A stretch of 64,000 bases of DNA from Chthoniobacterales bacterium. GTDB lineage: Bacteria; Verrucomicrobiota; Verrucomicrobiia; Chthoniobacterales; JACTMZ01. Where the stretch lies: positions 16,478-80,477 of the forward strand of contig VEQL01000003.1 of assembly GCA_018883245.1 (NCBI GenBank), in the 5' to 3' direction. Shown one piece after another: positions 34,333 through 43,256 of the stretch (positions are counted from its first letter, which is position 1; each line of letters begins with the position of its first letter). A model generated the notes under the pieces. The model was not told where the DNA came from and searched no databases. It saw nothing but the letters and a program-made list of their open reading frames with translations. The position numbers were made by a program, and so were the translations under genes.

Positions 34333-35387
34333 CGCGCGGCCCGGCGTTTCTTGTCTTCGTCGGCCATTTCCTGGAGCCGGCGCATCTCGATGGCCTGCAG
34401 TCCGACGATGGCCGCCACGGCGGTGATGGTGTCGGTGTCATCCGCGCGCGACACGTCGGCCGCCGGCTTGGTGAGTCCGGTGATGATCTGTCCGTAGGCG
34501 CGCCCGCAGAGGATGCCGGCGAGCTTGCCCGCGATGTGTCCGCTGTTGAGGTCGGGAAACACGAGGACGTTGGCCCGCCCGGCGACTGCGCCCGCCACGG
34601 ACTTCGCCTTGGCCGCTCCGGGCAGCAACGCGGCGTCGAGTTCGAGTTCGCCGTCGATTTCCACTTCGAGGTGCTTCGCCTGCGCCTGCTGCCGGGCCAA
34701 CGCGGCGGCCGCGGCGATTTTTTCCGTTCCCGGCGTGACGGAGCTTCCTTTGGTCGAGAAGCTCAGGAGGGCCACGCGCGGCGTGTCGCCCGTGAGCTGC
34801 CGGCAAAGGTGCGCCGATTGCAGGGCGATGGCGGCGAGCTGATGCACGTCGGGCGATGGGATGACGCCGCAGTCGCCGAGCACGAGAACGCCGCGGTGCC
34901 CGATGTCATCGCGCCCCGTGTCGGCTATGACACAGCTGCTTACCAGATGCTGCGCTCCGGAGGGCTTGACCACGCGCAGAAGCGGGCGCAGAAGGGCCTG
35001 GGTGGCCGATTCGATGCCGCCGACCACGCCGTCGGCCCGGCCGTATTGCACCATCATCGCGGCATAATAGTTGGGGTTGAGCATGACCGTGCGCGCATCG
35101 GAAAGGCCGAGGTTCCGGTAGCGATCGAGCGTCTCAAGGAAGCGGCAGAAGTCGGGCAGATCAGCCGAGTTTTCCGGGTTGATCACGCCGAGGTGATCGA
35201 AGGGTATGCGCTCACGTCGCGCGAGATCCTCCACCACGGCGCGGCGCCCCAGGAGAATCGGGACGCCGAGACCCAGTTCGTAAAACCGTCGACCGGCACG
35301 GAGAACGCGCGGGTTTTCTCCCTCCGGGAAAACGATGCGTTTCGGATGGCGTCGCAGCCGGGCGAAAACAGATTCGATGAATTGCAT
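34329..35387 (-). CDS. pta: Phosphate acetyltransferase (PTA_PTB type)
   Basis: 352 residues, the catalytic PTA domain alone without the DRTGG/P-loop N-terminus of E. coli Pta. Motifs are RIVFPEGENPRVLRA, ADGVVGGIESAT, ALLSFSTKGSS, VFPDLNSGHIAGKL and GLTKPAADVSR. It converts acetyl-CoA and phosphate to acetyl phosphate. I chose ATG 35387 (MQFIESVFARL) as the family's usual N-terminus. The frame continues 27 codons upstream toward mraZ. Phosphate butyryltransferase is less likely given the PTA-type motifs. No ackA is in the window. Confidence 0.92.
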   Translation of the reverse strand: MQFIESVFARLRRHPKRIVFPEGENPRVLRAGRRFYELGLGVPILLGRRAVVEDLARRERIPFDHLGVINPENSADLPDFCRFLETLDRYRNLGLSDARTVMLNPNYYAAMMVQYGRADGVVGGIESATQALLRPLLRVVKPSGAQHLVSSCVIADTGRDDIGHRGVLVLGDCGVIPSPDVHQLAAIALQSAHLCRQLTGDTPRVALLSFSTKGSSVTPGTEKIAAAAALARQQAQAKHLEVEIDGELELDAALLPGAAKAKSVAGAVAGRANVLVFPDLNSGHIAGKLAGILCGRAYGQIITGLTKPAADVSRADDTDTITAVAAIVGLQAIEMRRLQEMADEDKKRRAAR

Positions 35388-35476
35388 GGCTTGCGCGCTG
35401 GCGGACAGCGTGGCCGAGACGGCGGGGAGTCTCAAGCACGGGCGGAAAAATTTCCGAGTTTTTTGCATGAAAGGGG

Positions 35477-35506
35477 TTGACGCTTGGTCGGCTTCAGTGG
35501 TTTAAA
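35477..35506 (+). promoter_or_regulatory. Promoter of the dcw cluster
   Basis: TTGACG (35477-35482, five of six), an 18-nt spacer and TTTAAA (35501-35506). It stands 40 bases before the mraZ ATG, and the four MraZ-type repeats begin inside it. Confidence 0.55.
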
Positions 35507-35535
35507 GTGGGTAAAAGTGGTGCCAAATGGCGCCC
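35496..35535 (+). promoter_or_regulatory. MraZ operator: four direct 10-bp repeats
   Basis: TGG(G/T/C) occurs at 35498, 35508, 35518 and 35528, exactly ten bases apart. Each is preceded by AG or AA (AGTGGT, AGTGGG, AGTGGT, AATGGC). MraZ is known to bind tandem TGGGN boxes separated by 5 nt, that is a 10-bp period, upstream of its own gene. The array overlaps the -10 box and start region, consistent with autorepression. Confidence 0.8.
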
Positions 35536-35545
35536 ATTCCCTGAA

Positions 35546-36004
35546 ATGCCAAGATCAGCCCCAGCTCCAATTGTCTACGCCGGCGAGTTCCGCCATGCGG
35601 TCGATGCCAAGCACCGCGTGACAATTCCCTCGCGTTGGCGGTCCGAGGACGACGGGGAGGAATTCTTTGCCGTGCCCGACCCCGCGGGAAAATTTCTGAT
35701 GGTGATGCCCCCGCGGGAATTCGACCGCGTGAAGGCCGATGTGGAGGCCAACCCCGCGATCGCGCCGGCCGACCGCCGCAAATTCATCCGCCGATTTTAT
35801 GCCCTCGCGCAGTTGGTCGCCGTGGACAAGCAGGGCCGCGTGCTGCTGCCCGAGGAACCGTGCCGCCGCCTGGGACTCGAAGGCGAAGTGGTGCTCATCG
35901 GCAGCCACAGCCGAATGGAAATCTGGAACCCGCAACGTTGGGCGGCCGCGACGGCCGAAGAGGACGAAGTCTTCCGCCGGGTGGCGGGGGAGGTCGGCCT
36001 GTAG
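35546..36004 (+). CDS. mraZ: Transcriptional regulator MraZ
   Basis: 152 residues with two SpoVT-AbrB-type DNA-binding modules. The first contains GEFRHAVDAKHRVTIPSRWR and the second LVAVDKQGRVLLPEEPCRRL. MraZ forms rings that bind the repeats before its own gene and control the division/cell-wall cluster. ATG 35546 is the first start after the operator. A frame reading from TTG 35477 would begin inside the promoter. First gene of the dcw cluster. Confidence 0.95.
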   Translation: MPRSAPAPIVYAGEFRHAVDAKHRVTIPSRWRSEDDGEEFFAVPDPAGKFLMVMPPREFDRVKADVEANPAIAPADRRKFIRRFYALAQLVAVDKQGRVLLPEEPCRRLGLEGEVVLIGSHSRMEIWNPQRWAAATAEEDEVFRRVAGEVGL

Positions 36005-36048
36005 CACGCCCTCGCTGCACGAACCCCCGGACAACAAAACGCACGAGC

Positions 36049-36201
36049 ATGGCAAAGCCAGGACGCAAGTTCGCCTTCGGTTTTTCCGCGAAAAAAGACG
36101 CGGCGGGCCGGGCGGAAGGTGCGGTCTGCCTCCGTCTGCGCGTGCGCAGCGTTTATGAACAATTTGGCCTCCGAAAACCCGCAAACCAGCGCAAACATTG
36201 A
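36049..36201 (+). CDS. Possible small basic protein between mraZ and rsmH
   Basis: A 50-residue frame (starts MAKPGRKFAFGFSAKK, rich in Lys, Arg and Ala) that fills the 150-base space between mraZ and rsmH and overlaps the first 47 bases of rsmH in another frame. It has no recognised family and no clear ribosome site. It may be chance. It is listed because the space is otherwise unexplained in a cluster where other junctions overlap. Confidence 0.2.
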   Translation: MAKPGRKFAFGFSAKKDAAGRAEGAVCLRLRVRSVYEQFGLRKPANQRKH

Positions 36202-37144
36202 CGCGCCCTTCTGGCACCGCCCGGTAATGAGCACCGAGGTGGTAGCCATGCTGCGGCCCGCGTCCGGGCGCGTGTTTCTCGACGGGACCCTGGGCGGGGG
36301 CGGCCACAGCGGGGCTCTCCTCTCAGCCGGTGCGCGCGTGGTCGGGGTCGACCGCGATCCGGAAGCGTTGGCCGAGGCTTCGTCACGCCTCGCGAGCTAC
36401 GGGGAAAACTTCCGCGCGGTGCGGGGAAATTTCGCCGATGCGGCGGAGCTGCCGCCCGTTCTCGATTCCGCTCCTTATGACGGGGCTGTCCTCGATCTTG
36501 GCGTCTCCTCCCATCAACTTGACTCGGCGCATCGGGGGTTCAGCTTCCGCCATGACGGCCCGCTCGACATGCGCATGGACCCATCGCTGGGTGCAAGCGC
36601 GGCCGATCTGGTGAACACGGTCGAAGAGGGCGAACTGGCCCGCATTCTCCGCGAATACGGCGAAGAACCGCAGGCACGCCGCATTGCGCGGGCCATCGTG
36701 GCCGAGAGAAACCGGCTGCCTTTCACGCGCACCGGCCAGTTGGCGGCGCTGATCGAAAAGGTGCTCGGGCGCCGGGGACGGACGCATCCGGCCACCCGCT
36801 CATTCCAGGCCCTGCGCATCGCGGTGAATGACGAACTCGGTTCGCTTCGCCGCGCACTGGAATCCATCCCGGGGTTGCTGCGCGCCGGCGCGCGTCTGGT
36901 TGTCATCACTTTTCATTCGCTCGAAGACCGTCTGGTCAAAACGTTCTTCCGTGCGGGCAGCGAGCAGTGGCTCGATCGCCCCGAGTGGCCCGCACCTCAG
37001 CCCAATCCCGGATGGCGCTTCCGGGACCTGACCCGTCATCCGGTCGAAGCCGGCGCGGAGGAAGTGGCGGTCAACCCGCGGGCTCGCTCGGCGCGGTTGC
37101 GCGCCGTGGAAATCCTTGCCATGCAACAGGAGGTGGCGGCATGA
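36155..37144 (+). CDS. rsmH: 16S rRNA (cytosine(1402)-N4)-methyltransferase
   Basis: 329 residues. SAM-binding motif VFLDGTLGGGGHSGALL, conserved LDLGVSSHQLDSAHRGFSFR, then DGPLDMRMDP, and late motifs THPATRSFQALRIAVNDEL and ITFHSLEDRLVK. It methylates C1402 of 16S rRNA in the P site. ATG 36155 is 150 bases after mraZ. Its stop overlaps the ftsL start (ATGA). Confidence 0.96.
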   Translation: MNNLASENPQTSANIDAPFWHRPVMSTEVVAMLRPASGRVFLDGTLGGGGHSGALLSAGARVVGVDRDPEALAEASSRLASYGENFRAVRGNFADAAELPPVLDSAPYDGAVLDLGVSSHQLDSAHRGFSFRHDGPLDMRMDPSLGASAADLVNTVEEGELARILREYGEEPQARRIARAIVAERNRLPFTRTGQLAALIEKVLGRRGRTHPATRSFQALRIAVNDELGSLRRALESIPGLLRAGARLVVITFHSLEDRLVKTFFRAGSEQWLDRPEWPAPQPNPGWRFRDLTRHPVEAGAEEVAVNPRARSARLRAVEILAMQQEVAA

Positions 37145-37491
37145 GGCGTGCCGGGCACGACCATACCCTCCCGCTCGGACCACTCATGCGCTGGGTGGTG
37201 CTTGTTTTTCTGGCCGGACTGCTCGGACTTTGCTTCGTGCATATGAAGCACAAGCTCAAGGTGGACGGAGACCGCTGCCGCGACCTCGAGCAGTCCGTGG
37301 CCGACTTGGACGAGAAACTCAAGGTGGCCGACAACGAGATCATGCGCCTCACTTCGCGCCCGGCTCTCGAGCGGAGACGCGAGGAAGGATTCATCCGCAT
37401 GATCGAAGTGCAGGCCAACCGCATGGTGCGCCTGCGTCTGTCGGAAACGCAGTCGGCGCCGATTGCATCGGCCAGGGAGGTCGCGCCATGA
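37141..37491 (+). CDS. ftsL: FtsL-like cell division protein
   Basis: 116 residues. A short cytoplasmic part, one membrane helix (about 16-34, VVLVFLAGLLGLCFVHM) and a heptad-rich segment (CRDLEQSVADLDEKLKVADNEI) that should form a coiled coil in the periplasm. Sequence similarity in FtsL is low in general. The call rests on topology, size and position between rsmH and ftsI. FtsL normally joins FtsB and FtsQ to activate FtsWI. It overlaps both neighbours by ATGA. Confidence 0.8.
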   Translation: MRRAGHDHTLPLGPLMRWVVLVFLAGLLGLCFVHMKHKLKVDGDRCRDLEQSVADLDEKLKVADNEIMRLTSRPALERRREEGFIRMIEVQANRMVRLRLSETQSAPIASAREVAP

Positions 37492-39248
37492 GCAGCGCCA
37501 CCCATCGCCGGGCGGGCATTGTTTGCGTCGGGTTGGCCCTCGTCTTCAGTGTTTATTCCGGGCGTCTCGTTCATCTTCAGGTCGGCAAGCACCGCGAATA
37601 CGCGCAGCTGGCGGTGGAAAAAACCGCCAAGAAAAAAGTTGTTCCGGCCGAGCGGGGAATAATCACCGATCTCCACGGCGAGCCGCTGGCGGTCAATGTC
37701 CCGATTTACTCCGTCGTGGTGGACGGCACGCTGGTCACGGATCGTCCCCGCCTTGTCGGTATTCTCGCGCGGATGCTGAATCTTCCGCCGGAGCAAGTCA
37801 CGGAGCGTATTGCGCCGAAACGACCCTATATCGTCGTGCAGCGCAAGGTGGATGCCGAGACAAAGAGCCTTCTGCAGAAGGAACTCGCCGCCGCGAAACT
37901 GCGCGGCGTGATGTATGAGCCCGAGCCGGTGCGCAATTACCCCAACGACTCGATGCTCGCGCCGGTCATCGGATTCCTCGACCACGACGGCCGCGGTGTC
38001 CAGGGCGTGGAGATGATGATGGAGCCCTACCTGCGGGGCGAAGACGGATTCGTTTACACATCGCGCGATCGTATGGGCCGGGAAATCGTCGCCTACCGCG
38101 GCCTGGAGCGACCGCCGCGCAACGGTATGACTGTGCAGCTCACCATCGACCTGGCGCTGCAGGACATTGTCGAGGAGGAATTGGCCGAGGCCTACCGCAT
38201 GCTCCGGCCGCGCATGATCTCTGCCGTGTTTGTGCGTCCGCGCACGGGTGAGATTCTGGCCATGGCGACGCTGCCGGGTTTCAACCCGAACGACCCTGGC
38301 AACGCGGAGATCGAATCGACGAAGAACCGCTCGATCATCGACATCTACGAGCCGGGATCGACTTTCAAACTGGTTGTCATCTCGGCGGCTCTCGAAGAGC
38401 GCGCCGTCACCCCCGAGACGGTCTTCCACTGTGAGAACGGCAGCTTCGCCTACGCGGGGAAAACGCTGCGCGACGTGCACGCCTACGGCCCGCTTTCGGT
38501 CCACGACATCCTCGTCAAGTCGTCGAACATCGGCTGCGCGAAAATCGCGATGCATCTCGGCGCGGACAAATTCCACGAATACATCCGCCGGTTCGGGTTC
38601 GGCGAGCGCACCGGCCTCGGTCTTCCCGGCGAAGTCGGCGGAATCGTGCGTCCGCGCCACAGTTGGAACGGGCTTTCCATCACGCGCGTCCCCATGGGCC
38701 ACGAAGTCGCGGTCACGCCGCTGCAGGTGGTCATGGCGCTTTCCGCCATCGCCAACGGCGGCAACATGATGCTTCCGCAGATCGTGCAGTCGGTTCGTGA
38801 CGATTCCGGCAAAGAGGTCGTTTCCCTGCGTCCGCAGGTTGTGCGCCGCGTGGTGAGTGAGGAAACGGCCGCGCAGGTTTCTTCGGCTTTGGCAGAAGTG
38901 GTGAGCGAACGCGGCACGGCGCGCCTTGCGGCATTCCCGGGGTTCCGCGTCGCGGGCAAGACGGGGACCGCGCAGCGCGTCGATCCCAAGGGCGGCTACA
39001 CGCCGGGAAAGTATGTGGTTTCCTTCGCGGGATATTTCCCCGCGGGTAATCCCGAGGTCGCCGGTATCGTGGTGGTGGACGACCCCGGCACGCCCGGGGG
39101 CACGGTTTACGGCGGCACCATCGCTGCGCCGATTTTCTCGGCCATCGGCGCCCGGATGGCCCGACAAATGGACCTTGAACCCGAGACGGAGGAATCCGAC
39201 GGGGCCACCGTCGCCCTGCTGCCGGCGGTGCAGGAGGAGGTCAATTGA
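37488..39248 (+). CDS. ftsI: Peptidoglycan transpeptidase FtsI (PBP3)
   Basis: 586 residues. An N-terminal membrane helix (about 9-27), pedestal domain with VVPAERGIITDLHGEPLAVN, and a transpeptidase domain with the active serine in EPGSTFKLVV, second motif SSN in VKSSNIGCAK, and KTGTA in RVAGKTGTAQRV. It makes septal cross-links with FtsW. It ends at a TTGA overlap with a possible murE start. No PASTA domain is present. Confidence 0.96.
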   Translation: MSSATHRRAGIVCVGLALVFSVYSGRLVHLQVGKHREYAQLAVEKTAKKKVVPAERGIITDLHGEPLAVNVPIYSVVVDGTLVTDRPRLVGILARMLNLPPEQVTERIAPKRPYIVVQRKVDAETKSLLQKELAAAKLRGVMYEPEPVRNYPNDSMLAPVIGFLDHDGRGVQGVEMMMEPYLRGEDGFVYTSRDRMGREIVAYRGLERPPRNGMTVQLTIDLALQDIVEEELAEAYRMLRPRMISAVFVRPRTGEILAMATLPGFNPNDPGNAEIESTKNRSIIDIYEPGSTFKLVVISAALEERAVTPETVFHCENGSFAYAGKTLRDVHAYGPLSVHDILVKSSNIGCAKIAMHLGADKFHEYIRRFGFGERTGLGLPGEVGGIVRPRHSWNGLSITRVPMGHEVAVTPLQVVMALSAIANGGNMMLPQIVQSVRDDSGKEVVSLRPQVVRRVVSEETAAQVSSALAEVVSERGTARLAAFPGFRVAGKTGTAQRVDPKGGYTPGKYVVSFAGYFPAGNPEVAGIVVVDDPGTPGGTVYGGTIAAPIFSAIGARMARQMDLEPETEESDGATVALLPAVQEEVN

Positions 39249-39253
39249 GCGGC

Positions 39254-40753
39254 ATGAATCTCTCGAAAATCATCGCGGCTCTGCCGCCCGGATCGCTCGA
39301 GGTGGCGGGGACGCCCGATCGCGAGATCGCATCGATCACGCACGACTCGCGTCGCGCCGGCCCCGGGTCGCTTTTTGCCGCGCTGCCAAGTGTCACCCCG
39401 GGGCGCGGTGCTGAAGCGGCGGCTGGCGGCGCGGGCTTCGTGCTCGAGGCCGTCGAAAAAGGCGCTGTCGCCGTGCTCACGTCCGCGGACATCGATGTTC
39501 CGCGCGCCACCGTGCTGCGCGTTCCGGATCCGCGGGCTGCGCTGGCGGATGCCGCCGCGCGCTTTTACCGCCACCCGTCGCTGCAGTTGCAGACCGCGGG
39601 TGTCACCGGCACTAACGGCAAAACCACGACGACCTTCCTCATCAAGCATCTTCTCGACGCGGCCGAGCGGCCTTGCGGCCTCATCGGCACGGTGCGCTAC
39701 GTGATCGGGCCGCGCGAGCTTCCGGCTGCGCGCACCACGCCGGAGGTTGATGACGTGCAGCGTCTCATGCGGGAGATGCGCGACGTCAACTGCCGCGCTG
39801 CCGTCATGGAAGTCTCCAGCCATGCGCTAGACCAGGGACGCGTGCGCGGGGTCGAGTTCGACGCGGCGGTATTCACCAATCTCACGCAGGACCATCTCGA
39901 TTACCACGGGACGATGGAGGAATACTTCCGCGCCAAGAGCCGCCTTTTCGCGCAACTCGCGGCGCAGAAGCAGAAGCGCGGAAAGGCCGTGCTCAACATC
40001 GACGACCGCCACGGCCGGCGGCTGCTCGACGAGTCGGGCGAAGCCGTGGAGGCAATCACCTACGGCCAATCGTCGAACGCGATGTTCCGCGCGACCGATC
40101 TGCGCACGGACTTGCACGGGACCCGCTACACGCTGGAAGCGGGAGGGAGGAGTTTTCTCGTCCGGCTTCCCCTGTTCGGTTCCTTCAACGTTTACAACTC
40201 TCTTGCAGCACTCGCGGCCATGCAGGCGTTGGGGCACGACGTTCGCAAGTCGGTCGATGCCTTGAAGAGCGCTCCGCAGGTTCCGGGGCGCCTCGAAATG
40301 GTCCAAGGGCCCAAGTCGTTCCGCGTGTTCGTCGATTACGCGCACACGCCGGATGCTTTGGAAAATGTCCTTCGCACCCTGCGTTCACTCGAACCGCAGC
40401 GGCTGGTCACTGTCTTCGGTTGCGGGGGCGACCGCGATCGCGCCAAGCGCGGGCCGATGGGGCGTGCCGCGGAAGAGCTTTCCGACTGGTGCATCGTCAC
40501 CTCCGACAACCCGCGCAGCGAGGATCCCGAGGCCATTTGCCGCGAAATCACCGCGGCCCTGCGCGGAAACAACCACGAGGTGGTGACCGACCGCCGCGCA
40601 GCCATCCGCCGGGCTGTGGCCATGGCGGGCCCGGGTGACATTGTGCTCATCGCGGGCAAAGGGCACGAGGACTACCAGGAATTTGCCGACCGCAAGGTCC
40701 CGTTTGACGACGTTGCCGAATCAGCAGCGGCTATCAGGGGGAAGGCTGCGTGA
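39254..40753 (+). CDS. murE: UDP-MurNAc-L-Ala-D-Glu--meso-diaminopimelate ligase
   Basis: 499 residues. Mur ligase with P-loop VTGTNGKTTTTFLI, the carbamylated-lysine region preceding FRAKSRLF, and DNPRSEDP, where DNPR is the known mark of the meso-diaminopimelate-adding form. The closing motif is IAGKGHEDYQ. It adds the third stem-peptide residue in the cytoplasm. ATG 39254 is used. A TTG at 39245 in the same frame overlaps the ftsI stop and would add three residues. The murF start overlaps its stop. Confidence 0.95.
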   Translation: MNLSKIIAALPPGSLEVAGTPDREIASITHDSRRAGPGSLFAALPSVTPGRGAEAAAGGAGFVLEAVEKGAVAVLTSADIDVPRATVLRVPDPRAALADAAARFYRHPSLQLQTAGVTGTNGKTTTTFLIKHLLDAAERPCGLIGTVRYVIGPRELPAARTTPEVDDVQRLMREMRDVNCRAAVMEVSSHALDQGRVRGVEFDAAVFTNLTQDHLDYHGTMEEYFRAKSRLFAQLAAQKQKRGKAVLNIDDRHGRRLLDESGEAVEAITYGQSSNAMFRATDLRTDLHGTRYTLEAGGRSFLVRLPLFGSFNVYNSLAALAAMQALGHDVRKSVDALKSAPQVPGRLEMVQGPKSFRVFVDYAHTPDALENVLRTLRSLEPQRLVTVFGCGGDRDRAKRGPMGRAAEELSDWCIVTSDNPRSEDPEAICREITAALRGNNHEVVTDRRAAIRRAVAMAGPGDIVLIAGKGHEDYQEFADRKVPFDDVAESAAAIRGKAA

Positions 40754-42108
40754 TGGATCCGACACCGATTCAACTCATTGCAGGGGCCTGCGGCGGCAAA
40801 CTTTTGCGCGGGGATGGGAACCGTGCGGTGGACTGCATATCGAAAGATTCGCGCACCATCGCCCCCGGGAGCCTTTATTGGGCTTTGCAGGGCGAAAACC
40901 ACGACGGCCACGACTTCGCGTCAGCCGCGGCGGCGGCCGGGGCGGCGGCTGCCGTGGTCGGGCGCGAGCCTGCCGGATGGCCGGCGCACCTGCCCCTCGT
41001 TCTTGTGGATGACACCCAGGATGCGCTGACCCGCCTTGCCGCGTGGCATCGCGACCGTCTGCACGCACGTGTCATCTGCATCACCGGAAGCAACGGAAAA
41101 ACCAGCACGAAAGATTTCACGGCTTCCGTTGCTGCCACGCGTTTCGCCGTCAACAAGACCGAGGGCAACTTGAACAACCACCTCGGCCTGCCGCTGACGA
41201 TCCTGACCGCCAAAACAACCGACGAGGTTGCGGTGTGGGAGATCGGCATGAATCACGAAGGGGAGATCGCCGCGCTGGCGCGGTTGGCGCGCCCGGACAT
41301 CGGCATCATCACCAACGTGGGCGTGGCACACATCGAATTTCTCGGGTCGCGCGAAGCGATCGCGCGGGAAAAAGGCGCACTGGCCGAGGCCTTGGGTCCG
41401 GACGCCGTGCTCGCGATGCCTTGCGATGACGACTTCACGGCAACGATCTGCGCCCGGACGAAAGCGCGGGTCGTTCTCGCGGGGGCGGACGGGCGCCTGA
41501 GCGCGGAGAGTCTCCGTCCCGCGGCGAACGGCCTCGATTTCGAACTTGTTTCCGGAAAAGAGCGCGTCGCGGCGCATCTTCCGGTTTTCGGCGAGCACAT
41601 GGTGCGCAACGCGTTGTTGGCCGTGGCGGCCGGACTCGAGCTGGGGCTGAGTCTCCGCGAATGTGCGTCCGGCCTTGCCTCGACCAAGCTGTCCGCGCGT
41701 CGTCTGGCTTGCCTCGATGTGCGGGGTGTCACCGTTCTCGACGACAGTTACAATGCCAACCCGGATTCGATGGAGGCCGCGTTGCACGCGCTGCGCGGTT
41801 TGCCCGGCGGAGGCAAACGCTTTGCCGTGCTTGGGCGGATGGGCGAACTCGGTTCCTACGCGGAGGAAGGTTACCGGCGCGTGGGCCGGACGGCCGCGGG
41901 CACGATCGACATTCTCATCGCCGTTGGGCCGGAAACGGGAGTCATGGCCGAGGAGGCCGAGTCGGCCGGGGCGCGCGAAGTGCGCCGCGCTTCCGACACT
42001 TCGGAGGCCGCGCGCTTGCTGCGCGATCTCGCGCGTCCGGGCGACGCGGTTGTCATCAAGGGTAGCCGCGCGGCGCGCATGGAACGGGTTTTGGAGGAGT
42101 TTTCCTGA
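40753..42108 (+). CDS. murF: UDP-MurNAc-tripeptide--D-Ala-D-Ala ligase
   Basis: 451 residues. P-loop ITGSNGKTSTKDF, then NNHLGLPLTIL, WEIGMNHEGEI, the conserved TNVGVAHIEFLGS and the late VLDDSYNANPDSM. It completes the pentapeptide with D-Ala-D-Ala, which Ddl (encoded downstream in the same cluster) supplies. The ATG overlaps the murE stop (TGATG), and mraY begins at the murF stop in the same way. Confidence 0.95.
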   Translation: MDPTPIQLIAGACGGKLLRGDGNRAVDCISKDSRTIAPGSLYWALQGENHDGHDFASAAAAAGAAAAVVGREPAGWPAHLPLVLVDDTQDALTRLAAWHRDRLHARVICITGSNGKTSTKDFTASVAATRFAVNKTEGNLNNHLGLPLTILTAKTTDEVAVWEIGMNHEGEIAALARLARPDIGIITNVGVAHIEFLGSREAIAREKGALAEALGPDAVLAMPCDDDFTATICARTKARVVLAGADGRLSAESLRPAANGLDFELVSGKERVAAHLPVFGEHMVRNALLAVAAGLELGLSLRECASGLASTKLSARRLACLDVRGVTVLDDSYNANPDSMEAALHALRGLPGGGKRFAVLGRMGELGSYAEEGYRRVGRTAAGTIDILIAVGPETGVMAEEAESAGAREVRRASDTSEAARLLRDLARPGDAVVIKGSRAARMERVLEEFS

Positions 42109-43256
42109 TGCTTTACTACCTCCATATCCTGCACGACTACGGCATCGGGCTCGACTCGGAGTTCCTGAAGGCCTTCAACGTTTTCCAATACATCACGTTC
42201 CGGGCGGTGGCGGCCGGGGTGACGGCGTTCCTGCTGAGTCTTTTCTTCGGGAACTGGGTGATCCGCCATCTGGTGTCGCTCAAGCTCGGTCAACCGATCC
42301 GCTCGCAGGACGAGGTTCACCGCCTGCACGAGCTGCACGGCGCCAAGGCCGGAACGCCCACCATGGGCGGCGTTCTGCTGCTCGGCGCGATCCTCATTTC
42401 GACGCTGCTCTGGGCGCGTCCGACCAACACGCTCGTCTGGCTCGCGCTGTTCTCGGTCATCTACCTCGGCACCGTCGGTTTCATCGATGACTACCTCAAG
42501 GTGACGAAAAAGTCTTCGGACGGCATCAGCAGCCGACTCAAGTTCGCGCTCCAGTGCGTGCTCGCCGTTTTCATCACCGGCTATTTCCTCTTCGCGCTTT
42601 GGCTCAACGACATGCCTTGGGATCTTTACGTCCCGTTCTCCAAGGAGCCTGTTGTCCATCTGCGCGTGGCTTTCCCTTTCATCTTCACCTTCATTGTGGC
42701 CCTCGTCTTTTACCTGCTTGTCATTGTCGGTTCGTCGAACGCGGTGAACCTCACCGACGGTCTCGACGGTCTCGCCGCCGGTTGCACGGCGACGGTGGCT
42801 TTCGGGTTTGCCGTCCTCACCTACGCCGCCGGACATCACAAGATCGCCCAGTATCTGCAGATTCCCTACGTGCCGTTTTCGGGGGAACTCGCGGTCGTTT
42901 GTCTCGCGCTGGTTGGTGCGGCGCTTGGTTTCCTTTGGTGGAATTGCCACCCGGCGCGCGTGTTCATGGGCGACACGGGATCACTCGCCATCGGGGGTTT
43001 GCTCGGTGTGGTGGCCATCGCGGCCAAGCAAGAGTTGCTCCTCGCGCTCATCGGCGGCGTGTTCGTGCTCGAGGCCGGCTCGGTGATTCTCCAAGTCGCG
43101 AGCTTCAAATTGACAGGCAAGCGCATCTTCAAGATGTCGCCCTTGCATCATCACTTCGAACTGAGCGGGTGGAAAGAGAGCACGGTGATCGTGCGGTTCT
43201 GGATCCTCTCGGTGATTTTCGCCCTTCTCGGGCTGGCAACTCTCAAACTCCGGTGA
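42108..43256 (+). CDS. mraY: Phospho-N-acetylmuramoyl-pentapeptide transferase
   Basis: 382 residues, ten predicted membrane helices. Conserved cytoplasmic loops are GTPTMGGVLLL, FIDDYLKV (Asp pair), NLTDGLDGLAAG, FMGDTGSLAIGG and MSPLHHHFELSGW. It moves phospho-MurNAc-pentapeptide onto undecaprenyl phosphate to form lipid I at the inner membrane. It overlaps murF (TGATG) and murD (GTGA). Confidence 0.97.
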   Translation: MLYYLHILHDYGIGLDSEFLKAFNVFQYITFRAVAAGVTAFLLSLFFGNWVIRHLVSLKLGQPIRSQDEVHRLHELHGAKAGTPTMGGVLLLGAILISTLLWARPTNTLVWLALFSVIYLGTVGFIDDYLKVTKKSSDGISSRLKFALQCVLAVFITGYFLFALWLNDMPWDLYVPFSKEPVVHLRVAFPFIFTFIVALVFYLLVIVGSSNAVNLTDGLDGLAAGCTATVAFGFAVLTYAAGHHKIAQYLQIPYVPFSGELAVVCLALVGAALGFLWWNCHPARVFMGDTGSLAIGGLLGVVAIAAKQELLLALIGGVFVLEAGSVILQVASFKLTGKRIFKMSPLHHHFELSGWKESTVIVRFWILSVIFALLGLATLKLR

